The position numbers and the translations under genes were made by a program. Below, one piece after another: positions 1-7,615 of a stretch of DNA of 64,000 nt (its first letter is position 1; every line of letters starts with the position of its first letter). Below the pieces are notes generated by a model that was given only the letters and a program-made list of their open reading frames with translations, did not search any database and was not told where the DNA came from. This DNA is from Paracoccus sp. N5 (GTDB lineage: Bacteria > Pseudomonadota > Alphaproteobacteria > Rhodobacterales > Rhodobacteraceae), in contig NZ_AQUO01000003.1 in NCBI RefSeq assembly GCF_000371965.1, positions 347,693 to 411,692 on the forward strand, in the 5' to 3' direction.

Positions 1-540
1 TCGGGCGGTACATCGACCGGCAAGACGGTCGCGGCGCGCAAGATCCTTTCGCTCATCCCGCCCGAAGAGCGGATCATCACCATCGAGGAGGCGGCCGAGC
101 TGCGCCCCGAGCAGCCCAATGCCGTGACGTTGATCGTGGACCGGGACACGGATGCCCGCAGTGCAGATGTGCTCTTGGCCTCAACGCTTCGCATGCGACC
201 CGACCGGATCGTCCTGGGCGAAGTCCGCGGGCGCGAGGCGATGACGTTTCTCGAGGCAATCAACACCGGCCACGGTGGATCGCTGACTACGCTGCATGCC
301 GAGACCCCACAACTTGCTGTTCGCCGCCTCGCCATCGCCGCCCTGAAAACCGATGTGCCGATGACCTATGCCGACATGATCGATTACATCGAAGGCTCGA
401 TCGACGTGATCATCCAGGCCGGCCGCCATGAAGGCGCGCGCGGAATCACCGAGTTCTTCCTGCCGGGGCAGGTGAGACATCCAGACACGAACACGGCCGG
501 AACCGAGGGCACCAAGCGCCCGGCGGTTGCCGCCGAATGA
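1..540 (+). CDS. virB11: VirB11-type T4SS ATPase, C-terminal part (runs off the left edge)
   Basis: The frame is open from base 1, so the N-terminus lies outside the window. The product is the hexameric secretion ATPase that powers pilus assembly and DNA transfer from the cytoplasmic face of the VirB channel. Directly visible are a Walker A loop (GGTSTGKT, first eight codons), an acidic IEEAAELR segment, a Walker B-like LGEVRGREA and the His box GHGGSLTTLHA. These are the hallmarks of the VirB11/PulE family. The next gene starts 17 bp downstream, consistent with one virB operon that ends with virB6. The last ~25 residues after ITEFFLPG are low in similarity to the core fold and are probably a flexible tail. 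Confidence 0.95.
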   Translation, partial: SGGTSTGKTVAARKILSLIPPEERIITIEEAAELRPEQPNAVTLIVDRDTDARSADVLLASTLRMRPDRIVLGEVRGREAMTFLEAINTGHGGSLTTLHAETPQLAVRRLAIAALKTDVPMTYADMIDYIEGSIDVIIQAGRHEGARGITEFFLPGQVRHPDTNTAGTEGTKRPAVAAE

Positions 541-557
541 CCCGAAAGGAAACCCCC

Positions 558-977
558 ATGCGCAAAATCACCCTCGCCGCAGTTGCCGCCCTGCTGGCCG
601 CGCCGCTCGCGGCCCAGACCTCTCCCCAGGTCACGAACGATCTCACCGTGACCATCGCGCCCCAGCAGTACCGGATCTGCAACGACCGGCCCGCTCGCCC
701 GACCTGGATGGATGAAGTCCACCCGCGCGAGGCCTACAAGGCGCTGACGTTGATGCGGCTCTACGAGTTGCGGTCCTGGGAGGCGATCAAGGCAACTAGC
801 GACTGCGGCTGTGATGTCCGCTTCCCGTCATGGGATGCTGCCTCCGCCGAGTACGAGGAACGGTTCGCGACAAGCACGCAAGCGGAGCACACTCAGGCCC
901 AATTGGCCCTCCGCAACGAACAGAACCAGATCGCCCGCGACGTCCAGGATATCTGCGAAGCGCAAGGCAACTGGTAA
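558..977 (+). CDS. Secreted conjugal-transfer protein of unknown family, between virB11 and virB6
   Basis: A 139-aa protein. ATG 558 is chosen over the in-frame ATG at 537 because an AAAGGA ribosome site lies just upstream and the product then begins with a clean signal peptide (MRKITLAAVAALLAAPLAAQ, cleaved after Ala-Gln). The mature part has three Cys residues, two as CGC, and a charged, helical C-terminal half. Its place inside the virB operon suggests a periplasmic accessory of the mating channel, possibly in the VirB5/VirB7 niche, but I recognise no family-specific motif. Its TAA stop shares a base with the ATG of virB6, so the two are translationally coupled. Confidence 0.75.
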   Translation: MRKITLAAVAALLAAPLAAQTSPQVTNDLTVTIAPQQYRICNDRPARPTWMDEVHPREAYKALTLMRLYELRSWEAIKATSDCGCDVRFPSWDAASAEYEERFATSTQAEHTQAQLALRNEQNQIARDVQDICEAQGNW

Positions 978-2002
978 TGAGCATCGTCAGCTGGATGGTC
1001 GGAACCGCCGACGGCTTCCTTGCCGATGCCGCCGAGTCCCAGTTCGGGGCTGTGGCGAGCAATACCGGCACGATCGTCCTGCTGATGGTCACGCTCTCGC
1101 TGATCGGCGTCTGCATCAACATGGCCTTCCAGTTCCGCAGCATGGATGGGGCCAGTTTCTTCTGGTACCTGATCAAGCTGATGTTGATAGGGCTCTTCGC
1201 CTTCAACTGGGCCAACTTCAACACGGTCGCCAATGCCGTGATCGGCGGGCTCGACTATGTTGCCGGGGCCCTGATCTCTTCGGTGGGCGGCGGCGGGGCA
1301 GGTGCCACCTACTTCGCGGGCGAATTCGATCGGCTGATCACGGAGTTCAGCCAATACCTGAACGCGATCGGCAACAACTTGAACTGGATGACCGGAGCGA
1401 TCCTCGGCGGCATCGGCCTTGTGCTCTTGAGCCTCCTTGGCTTCATGACCGGCATCGTCCTCATCTTTGCCAAGATGATGCTGACGCTGATGCTGGGCCT
1501 TGCCCCGATCATGATCGCGTTGTCGCTCTTCGATGCGACCAAGGATTTCTTCCACAGGTGGGTCTCGACGACGATCAGCTACGCCTTCTACCCCATCGTC
1601 ATCGCCGCCATGTTCTCGACCGTCGTCGGCATGGCGAATTCGCTTCTCGCGCAGCTCGGTGATCCGAACTCGGCAACCAACATCGGATCGCTCGTGCCGT
1701 TCTTCGTCATGGTTTTCTTGGCCAAGGGGTTTGTGGCAGCAACACCCCTGATCGTGCGGGGGATTTCGGGCAACCTGATGGTTGCGGCCGCGCCCGCCGT
1801 CGTTGCGGGATCGGCCGGGATCATGCGGGGGGTCTTCAATACCGACGGCGTGAAGGGCCGGGCGCGGATCGGTGCGCTCACGACAGGCGAAGTGATCGGG
1901 CGAGGCGCGGTGCAGATGCCTGCCGCTGTGCGGAGCGCCGCGGCAACGGCAAGCGCGCAGGTGGTCAGGATGGCCGAGAGGGCGAAAAGGCTGGGGCGGT
2001 GA
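977..2002 (+). CDS. virB6: VirB6-type polytopic inner-membrane T4SS protein
   Basis: A 341-aa protein. The start is taken at 977, where ATG overlaps the stop of the previous gene (TAATG). It has several long hydrophobic segments (about residues 25-55, 65-90, 150-200, 210-240, 250-275) and the Trp-rich loop FFHRWVSTTISYAFYP typical of VirB6/TrbL proteins, which form part of the inner-membrane channel. A Gly/Ala-rich region is followed by a basic cytoplasmic tail (residues ~290-341). No further virB gene follows: the next gene is on the opposite strand and belongs to the copper cargo, so this marks the end of the transfer operon and one edge of the insertion. Confidence 0.9.
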   Translation: MSIVSWMVGTADGFLADAAESQFGAVASNTGTIVLLMVTLSLIGVCINMAFQFRSMDGASFFWYLIKLMLIGLFAFNWANFNTVANAVIGGLDYVAGALISSVGGGGAGATYFAGEFDRLITEFSQYLNAIGNNLNWMTGAILGGIGLVLLSLLGFMTGIVLIFAKMMLTLMLGLAPIMIALSLFDATKDFFHRWVSTTISYAFYPIVIAAMFSTVVGMANSLLAQLGDPNSATNIGSLVPFFVMVFLAKGFVAATPLIVRGISGNLMVAAAPAVVAGSAGIMRGVFNTDGVKGRARIGALTTGEVIGRGAVQMPAAVRSAAATASAQVVRMAERAKRLGR

Positions 2003-2037
2003 AGCACAGCGCGACTGAGCAACGGCTGATGATCCAG

Positions 2038-2523
2038 CTAGAGACCTGCTGCCTCGTAGCGCGTGTACACCTCGGTGCTGCCGTCATGAAGGATGAGGAA
2101 CACGTCGTAAGCCTCGCGTTCGCTCTCCGGCCCCATGCCGGGGGAACCGTAGGGCATGCCCGGAACGGCCAGACCCACGGCGCTGGGACGCTCGGCCAGC
2201 AGCCGCCGGATATCAGCGGCCGGCACATGGCCCTCGATCATGTAGCCCTCGACTTGGCCGGTGTGACAGGAGACCATCTCTTGCGGGATGCCATTGTCGG
2301 ACTTGTAGCGCATCAGCATCGTGCCCATGCTCGCCTCGGTCGTGACGGTGAAGCCATCACCCTCCAGGATCTCGATCCAGGCCGAGCAGCAGCCGCAATT
2401 CGGGTCCTTCAGGACGTGTATCGACGGTCCTCCGGATTGCGCCAGCGACAGTTGGGGGAGCCCTGCAAGAAGGGCCGCGCTGCCGATCAGCAGGCCGCGT
2501 CGGGTGAGGGTGTCTTGTGTCAT
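2038..2523 (-). CDS. DUF411 family metal-binding periplasmic protein
   Basis: A 161-aa protein. The ATG at 2523 is preferred to the one at 2535 because GGAG lies 7 bases upstream of it. The N-terminus has a twin-arginine-like export signal (TRRGLLIGSAALLAGLPQ). The mature domain begins SIHVLKDPNCGCCSAW, the Cys motif of DUF411 proteins, and later has the conserved SCHTG and GHVPAADIRRLL segments. DUF411 proteins occur mostly in copper and silver resistance loci. It is the last gene of a minus-strand run with the copper ATPase, whose stop lies 31 bp upstream. A copper-binding or chaperone role is inferred from the family and neighbours. Confidence 0.88.
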   Translation of the reverse strand: MTQDTLTRRGLLIGSAALLAGLPQLSLAQSGGPSIHVLKDPNCGCCSAWIEILEGDGFTVTTEASMGTMLMRYKSDNGIPQEMVSCHTGQVEGYMIEGHVPAADIRRLLAERPSAVGLAVPGMPYGSPGMGPESEREAYDVFLILHDGSTEVYTRYEAAGL

Positions 2524-2554
2524 GTCGTTCTCCATGGGTTGAAGTCAGGTGCGC

Positions 2555-4888
2555 TCAGAGGTCGATCCGCCTGAGCCGCAGCGCATTGGTGATGACCGAG
2601 ACCGACGAGAGGCTCATCGCCGCCGCCGCGATCATCGGCGAGAGCAGGAGGCCGGTCAGGGGATAGAGCACCCCCGCGGCGACGGGCACGCCTGCGGCGT
2701 TGTAGACGAAGGCGAAGAACAGGTTCTGCTTGATGTTCCTGAGCGTCGCGACGGCCAGTTTCCGCGCGCGGACAAGCCCCACGAGATCGCCGCGCATGAG
2801 CGTGATCCCGGCACTTTCCACGGCCACGTCGGCGCCGGTGCTCATGGCGATGCCGACGTCCGCGGCCGCGAGCGCAGGAGCGTCGTTCACGCCATCACCG
2901 GCCATGGCGACCGACTTGCCCTTGGCGCGCAGTTCCTCGACCAGCTTCTGCTTGTCCTCCGGCAGGACGCCGGCGCGGACCTCGTCGATGCCGAGCTTTG
3001 AGGCCACCGCCTCGGCCGTTCGCCGGTTGTCGCCGGTGGCCATGATGACGGTGAGACCCAGCGCGTGCAGATCGCGGATCGCCGCTTCGGTCGTCTCCTT
3101 GATCGGGTCCGCCACGGCGACGATCCCGGCGAGCGTGCCATCCACGGCGACGAACATCGCTGTCTTGCCGTCCGCGCGCAGCGTGTCGGCCTCTGCCTCG
3201 GCCTCGTCCGTCGACAGCCCGAGATCGGTCATCATCGCCGCATTGCCGAGCGCGACCCTGCGTCCCCCGACAGTGCCGTGGACCCCTTTGCCGGTGACCG
3301 CCTCGAAGTCCTCCGCAGTCTCGAGCGACAGGCTGCGGTCCTTCGCCCCGGCCACGATCGCTTCGGCGAGCGGATGCTCCGACCCGCGCTCGAGCGCAGC
3401 GGCAAGGCCGAGTACCTCCGCCTCGTCGCCATGAAGCGCCACCACATCGGTCAGTCGCGGCTTGCCCTCGGTCAACGTGCCGGTCTTGTCGACGATCACC
3501 GTATCGACCCGCGCCATGCGTTCCAGCGCCTCGGCATCCTTGATCAAGACGCCCGCCTGCGCGCCCCGGCCGGCGGCCGTGGTGATGGAGATCGGCGTGG
3601 CGAGCCCCAGTGCGCAGGGGCAGGCGATGATCAGGACCGAAACGGCCGAGGCGATCGCGAAGGCCAGCGCCGGTTCGGGCCCGGCCCAGAGCCAGACGCC
3701 GAAGGCGATGATGGCTATCACAACGACGGTCGGCACGAAAACCGAGGAGACCTTGTCCGCGAGTCCCTGGATCGGCGCCCGCGACCGCCGCGCCCCGGCG
3801 ACCATCTCTACGATCTGCGACAGCACCGTGTCAGCGCCCACCTGCGTCGCGCGCACCGCCAGCGTGCCGTTCTTGTTGATCGTGCCGCCGGTGACGCGGT
3901 CGCCCTCGACTTTCTCCACCGGGACCGGTTCGCCCGTGATCATGCTCTCGTCGACCGACGACCGGCCCTCGACCACCTCGCCGTCCACCGGCACGCTGTC
4001 TCCGGGCCGGACCCTCAGAAGGTCGCCCTCGACGATGTTCTCGAGCGGTGCGTCGTATTCCGACCCGTCTGCCAAAATGCGCCGCGCGGTCTTGGGCGCG
4101 AGGTCCAGAAGCGCGCGGATCGCGTCGCCCGTCCGCTCCCGCGCGCGTAGCTCCAGCACCTGACCGACGAAGATAAGCGCCACGATGACAACGGCCGCCT
4201 CGTAGTACGTACCGACGCCGTGGCCCATCCGGTATTCGACCGGGAACACGCCCGGCGCGAAGGTCGCGACCAGCGAGTAGAGATAGGCCGCGCCGACGCC
4301 GAGCGAGATCAGCGTCCACATGTTCGGCGAGACATTGCGGATCGAGTCGATCCCGCGCCGGAAGAACGGCAGCGCGGCCCAGAGGATCACCGGGGTCGCC
4401 AGCACGAACTCAGCATAGACCGAGAGGCGGTGCCCCATCCACCCACGCACGTCTAGCCCGACGAGTTCGCCCATGGTGATGATGATGAGCGGCACCGCCG
4501 CCGCCGCCGAGATCCACATGCGTCGCGTGAAATCGACGAGCTCGTGACTCGGTTCGTCCGAAGGCACCATGGGTTCCAGCGCCATGCCGCAGATCGGGCA
4601 GCTCCCCGGCTCGTCACGCACGATCTCGGGGTGCATCGGGCAGGTGTATTGCGTGCCGGGCTGGGCCTTCTGTCCGGCCTTCTTCGCGTTGCCGGAGGCG
4701 TAGAAGTACGGATCGGCGTCGAACTTCTCCTGGCACCCGGCGGAGCAGAAGTGGAACGTCTCGCCGCCGTAGTCGCGCGTCCGCGCGCCCTCCTTGATCT
4801 CGACCTGCATCCCGCAGACTGGGTCGGTCGCGGTCTTTGCGCCGGTTTTGGTGTCGGAGGTAGCGTGATGGTGATGATGGTTGGCCAT
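2555..4888 (-). CDS. copA: Copper-translocating P1B-type ATPase with YHS and CPICGM metal-binding N-terminus
   Basis: A 777-aa protein. The start is at 4888 (MANHHHHHATSD), where AAAGGA precedes at proper spacing; an in-frame ATG at 4987 would overlap the next gene. The N-terminus holds a His run (4-8), a YHS/TRASH-like Cys domain (about 20-60: DPVCGM, HFCSAGC) and a second metal site (CPMHP ... CPICGM, 83-102). The core has TGEP (318-321), the CPC ion-binding motif in transmembrane helix 6 (423-425), the phosphorylated Asp in DKTGT (467-471) and the hinge GDGVNDAP. This is a Cu(I) or Ag(I) exporter of the inner membrane. No MXCXXC heavy-metal-associated domain is present, as is usual in this CopB/CopA subgroup. 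It is the main pump of the copper island. Confidence 0.95.
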   Translation of the reverse strand: MANHHHHHATSDTKTGAKTATDPVCGMQVEIKEGARTRDYGGETFHFCSAGCQEKFDADPYFYASGNAKKAGQKAQPGTQYTCPMHPEIVRDEPGSCPICGMALEPMVPSDEPSHELVDFTRRMWISAAAAVPLIIITMGELVGLDVRGWMGHRLSVYAEFVLATPVILWAALPFFRRGIDSIRNVSPNMWTLISLGVGAAYLYSLVATFAPGVFPVEYRMGHGVGTYYEAAVVIVALIFVGQVLELRARERTGDAIRALLDLAPKTARRILADGSEYDAPLENIVEGDLLRVRPGDSVPVDGEVVEGRSSVDESMITGEPVPVEKVEGDRVTGGTINKNGTLAVRATQVGADTVLSQIVEMVAGARRSRAPIQGLADKVSSVFVPTVVVIAIIAFGVWLWAGPEPALAFAIASAVSVLIIACPCALGLATPISITTAAGRGAQAGVLIKDAEALERMARVDTVIVDKTGTLTEGKPRLTDVVALHGDEAEVLGLAAALERGSEHPLAEAIVAGAKDRSLSLETAEDFEAVTGKGVHGTVGGRRVALGNAAMMTDLGLSTDEAEAEADTLRADGKTAMFVAVDGTLAGIVAVADPIKETTEAAIRDLHALGLTVIMATGDNRRTAEAVASKLGIDEVRAGVLPEDKQKLVEELRAKGKSVAMAGDGVNDAPALAAADVGIAMSTGADVAVESAGITLMRGDLVGLVRARKLAVATLRNIKQNLFFAFVYNAAGVPVAAGVLYPLTGLLLSPMIAAAAMSLSSVSVITNALRLRRIDL

Positions 4889-4937
4889 GGATTGATGTCC
4901 TTTCTGTCCCGGTGTGCGGCCTCCAGTCGTTGGAAGG

Positions 4938-6290
4938 TCAAGAGGTGGGCTCGTGTCTTTCTTCTTGTGCGGAATGGTGGCTGCCATGCGCCGGTTCGTG
5001 CGATGGCGGGTTGAGCGCGAGGAAGATGCGCTCGAACAGGAAAACGGCGGTCATGCCGGCGATCGCGATGACGACGATCAGCGGGTCGCTCTGCCATTTG
5101 AGCGCGGCGAAGGCCGCAAGGACCACCGCGTCCAGTCCGATCGCCGTCAGCAGGACCCATCCATGCGTGCCGATCTCCTCCCGCAGAGTCCGCCAGACAC
5201 CCCAGTGGATCAGGATGTCCATCACGAGGTAGAAAAAGGCGCCAAGCGAGGCGATCCGGCTGAGGTCGAAGAAGATCGTCAGCGCGCTGGCGATCACCAC
5301 CGTATAGACGAGCGTATGGTCGCGGATCGTGCCCGGCATACCGAAATGGCTGTGCGGGATCAGCTTCATGTCGGTCAGCATGGCCAGCATCCGCGACACA
5401 GCGAAGATGCTGGCGATCACGCCCGAGGCGGTCGCGACCAGTGCGAGCGCGACTGTCAGGTAGAAGCCGATCCGCCCGAGGGCGGGCTCGGCCGCTTCGG
5501 CGAGCGCGTAGTCCTTTGCCGCCACGATCCGATCGAGCGGCAGGCTGGCGCCGACGGCGAAGGCGACGAGAAGGTAGACGACGACACAGATCGCGATGGA
5601 TATGATGATCGCTCGCCCGACGTTGCGGTGCGGGTCGGTGACCTCGGCGCCGCTGTTGGTGATCGTCGTGAAGCCCTTGAAGGCCAGGATCGCGAGCGCC
5701 ACCGAGGCAAGGAAGCCCGCAACCGCACCGCCATCCGCGCCTTCCGCCGCCTCGAAAGAGAAGCCGCCGGCCCAGAGCGCGGCAATGCCGAAGGCCGCGA
5801 TGCCGCCCACCTTGAGGACCGCCATGAGCTGCGACAGAAGACCCACGGAGCGGTTGCCTGCCGCATTCACGAGGTAGGCGAAGACGATGAGGCCCACGCC
5901 GATGGCAGGGACCAGCCAGCCCTCGGGCTTCAGATCGAGCCCCCGCAGGAGGTAGGTCGCAAATGTCCGCGCCACGAGGCTTTCGTTGATGACCATCGAC
6001 AGCGCCATCAGCAGCGCGGCACCGGCCGCGACCGTCGTCGGACCGTAGGCCTTGGTCAGGATCATCCCGATCCCGCCCGCAGACGGCCAGGCGTTGGACA
6101 TCTTGACGTAGGTATAGGCGCTGAATCCCGTCACCACGGCGCCAGCGACGAAGGCAAGGGGGAACAAGGGACCCGCAAGTTCTGCAATCTGCCCGGTCAG
6201 TGCGAGAATGCCCGCTCCGATCATCACGCCGGTTCCCATTGCCACTGTGTCGAAGAGCGACAGGCTGTTCTTCTGATACTGCTGGGCCAT
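4938..6290 (-). CDS. APC superfamily amino-acid/polyamine permease
   Basis: A 450-aa integral membrane protein with about 12 hydrophobic segments. The start at 6290 (MAQQYQKNSLSLFD) has AAAGGAAG upstream and overlaps the stop of the previous gene (TGATG). The first helix contains GTGVMIGAGILALTGQ, the Gly-rich substrate-binding motif of the APC fold, and a later FKGFTTITNSGAEVTDPHRNV matches the helix 6 region of the family. The substrate cannot be told from sequence. It sits between copper genes and is translationally coupled to the TVP38 gene, so it is cargo rather than plasmid backbone; how amino-acid transport serves metal tolerance is not evident. Confidence 0.87.
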   Translation of the reverse strand: MAQQYQKNSLSLFDTVAMGTGVMIGAGILALTGQIAELAGPLFPLAFVAGAVVTGFSAYTYVKMSNAWPSAGGIGMILTKAYGPTTVAAGAALLMALSMVINESLVARTFATYLLRGLDLKPEGWLVPAIGVGLIVFAYLVNAAGNRSVGLLSQLMAVLKVGGIAAFGIAALWAGGFSFEAAEGADGGAVAGFLASVALAILAFKGFTTITNSGAEVTDPHRNVGRAIIISIAICVVVYLLVAFAVGASLPLDRIVAAKDYALAEAAEPALGRIGFYLTVALALVATASGVIASIFAVSRMLAMLTDMKLIPHSHFGMPGTIRDHTLVYTVVIASALTIFFDLSRIASLGAFFYLVMDILIHWGVWRTLREEIGTHGWVLLTAIGLDAVVLAAFAALKWQSDPLIVVIAIAGMTAVFLFERIFLALNPPSHEPAHGSHHSAQEERHEPTS

Positions 6291-6961
6291 CACTTCTTCC
6301 TTTCTGCCTTCCCTCGCGTCGCGGCCCAGATCAGCGGCAGCCCGGTCACGAGGCCGAGACCGAGGACCGCCCATGTGGCCCGGCCAAGGTCACCGCTCAC
6401 CGCCTCGCCGCCGAAATGCGCCAGCAGGAAGCTCGCCGGGATGATGCCGGCCAGTGTCGCCAGTGCGAAGCGCCAGGCATGCAGGCGGCTGAGCCCGGCG
6501 GCGTAGCTGATCATGTCGAAGGACACGAAGGGCATGAGACGGCTGGCGAACACCGTCGCCGTCAGGGCGGTCTGGGACCCCAGAAGCCCGGCATCGATCC
6601 TGTCCCCGAAGACGCGGCGGACCACGTCGTGCCCCAGAACCCGCGCAAGGCCGAAGGCGATCAACGCGCCAAGCTCGGCGCCGATCACGACCTGAACCGT
6701 GCCCCAGACATGTCCGTAGGCCGCACCCGCCGCCAGCGCGATCGGTGCGCTCGGGATCGGGCTGGCCACGACCGCGATTGTCATGAGCGTGACGACCAGC
6801 ATCGGCCCCCAGAGACCCGCGCGCGCGACCAGCGCCTCCAGTCGCTCGGGCTCGAACCAGTCCCGGACCTCGGCAAGGGCCGAAGGCGCGATGAACCACA
6901 CCCCGAGCAGGACGATCCCGAGGATCGCCAGACCAGTGAGAATGCCGGCGCGTAGGCTCAT
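6290..6961 (-). CDS. TVP38/TMEM64 (DedA-like, SNARE-associated) membrane protein
   Basis: A 223-aa protein, start at 6961 (MSLRAGILTGLA). It has an N-terminal helix, then the VTT-domain features: a Pro-rich re-entrant PIPSAPIALAAGAAYG, FGLARVLGHD, and the conserved ASRLMPFVSFDMISYAAGLSR with its basic residue before a Pro-containing helix. Such proteins are lipid scramblases or transporters in the wider DedA superfamily; TVP38 members recur next to mercury and copper genes. The ATG lies one base after the stop of the DUF302 gene, and its own stop overlaps the permease start, so DUF302, TVP38 and permease form a tightly coupled set. Confidence 0.88.
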   Translation of the reverse strand: MSLRAGILTGLAILGIVLLGVWFIAPSALAEVRDWFEPERLEALVARAGLWGPMLVVTLMTIAVVASPIPSAPIALAAGAAYGHVWGTVQVVIGAELGALIAFGLARVLGHDVVRRVFGDRIDAGLLGSQTALTATVFASRLMPFVSFDMISYAAGLSRLHAWRFALATLAGIIPASFLLAHFGGEAVSGDLGRATWAVLGLGLVTGLPLIWAATRGKAERKK

Positions 6962-6962
6962 C

Positions 6963-7349
6963 TCAAACCGCCGCGACGGCCTTCGCCAGCAGGTCGCGGA
7001 CCTGGCCTGCAACAGCGTGCAGCTCGGCGTTCTCGATGGCCTGCATGGACGCGACCGGGTCGATGGCGCCGACCTCCACGCCGCCCTCGACCTCCCGCAG
7101 GATGACGTTGCAGGGCAGCATTGCGCCCACCCGCGGCTCGATCCCGATGGCCTGCCAGGCCATCTTCGGGTTACAGGCGCCGAGGATGCGATAGGCCGGC
7201 ATGTCGACGTCGAGCTTCTTTTTCATAGTCGCCTTGACGTCGATCTCGGTCAGAACGCCAAAACCGTGATCCGCCAGCGCCTTTCGTGCCCGAGCGTCGA
7301 CGTCGTCGATACTTGCGTCGGGGATCATGCGATTGATCGTGTAGGTCAT
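6963..7349 (-). CDS. DUF302 family protein
   Basis: A 128-aa soluble protein starting MTYTINRMIP. It has the DUF302 layout: an alpha/beta domain with KALADHGFGVLTEIDV, then YRILGACNPKMAWQA and the conserved GAMLPCNVILRE. Two Cys residues (in GACNP and LPCNV) are placed as in the family and may bind a metal. DUF302 proteins are common in copper and other metal loci, but no enzymatic role is established to my knowledge. A fair ribosome site (AGAAAGGA) precedes the ATG. Confidence 0.85.
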   Translation of the reverse strand: MTYTINRMIPDASIDDVDARARKALADHGFGVLTEIDVKATMKKKLDVDMPAYRILGACNPKMAWQAIGIEPRVGAMLPCNVILREVEGGVEVGAIDPVASMQAIENAELHAVAGQVRDLLAKAVAAV

Positions 7350-7365
7350 CGCGAAATCCTTTCTC

Positions 7366-7494
7366 CTATTTCCGAAGATACTTGATCAGCGCTGCTATGG
7401 CCAAAACCAGCAGCACAAGGATCAGCAGGCCGAACAGCCAGCCAAACCCCATACCCCAACCCATACCGGTGCCCATGTCGTTCCAGTTCATCAT
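7366..7494 (-). CDS. 42-aa single-span membrane peptide of the copper cluster
   Basis: A short gene with a perfect AGGAGG site 7 bases before ATG 7494 (a second ATG follows at 7491). It codes for 42 residues: a Met/Gly/Trp-rich N-terminus (MGTGMGWGMGFGW), one strong hydrophobic helix (about 19-37) and a short basic end (KYLRK). It ends 16 bp before the DUF302 gene on the same strand, so it lies at the head of that operon. The Met-rich outer segment next to a Met-rich multicopper oxidase suggests copper contact, which is inference only. Small membrane peptides of this look often go unannotated in metal clusters. Confidence 0.75.
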   Translation of the reverse strand: MMNWNDMGTGMGWGMGFGWLFGLLILVLLVLAIAALIKYLRK

Positions 7495-7615
7495 GTCGTC
7501 CTCCTGTTTTCCGGGCTGCGAGAGGCCCGTCTCTGCGGATCTCGCGAGAAGGTGGTGGAGCGAAACCGCAGCGATCGGGACGTCGGGGCGCTCGAAGCGA
7601 ACGCCCCGCCTGCGG

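Noticed and set aside
2523..2535. Longer start (ATG 2535) for the DUF411 protein
   Set aside because: The GGAG ribosome site lies between the two ATGs and serves the downstream one.
4914..6506. A 530-aa plus-strand open frame opposite the permease
   Set aside because: Composition (Arg/Asp/His-rich, no hydrophobic core) is that of a complementary-strand shadow in high-GC DNA; the permease on the other strand is clear.
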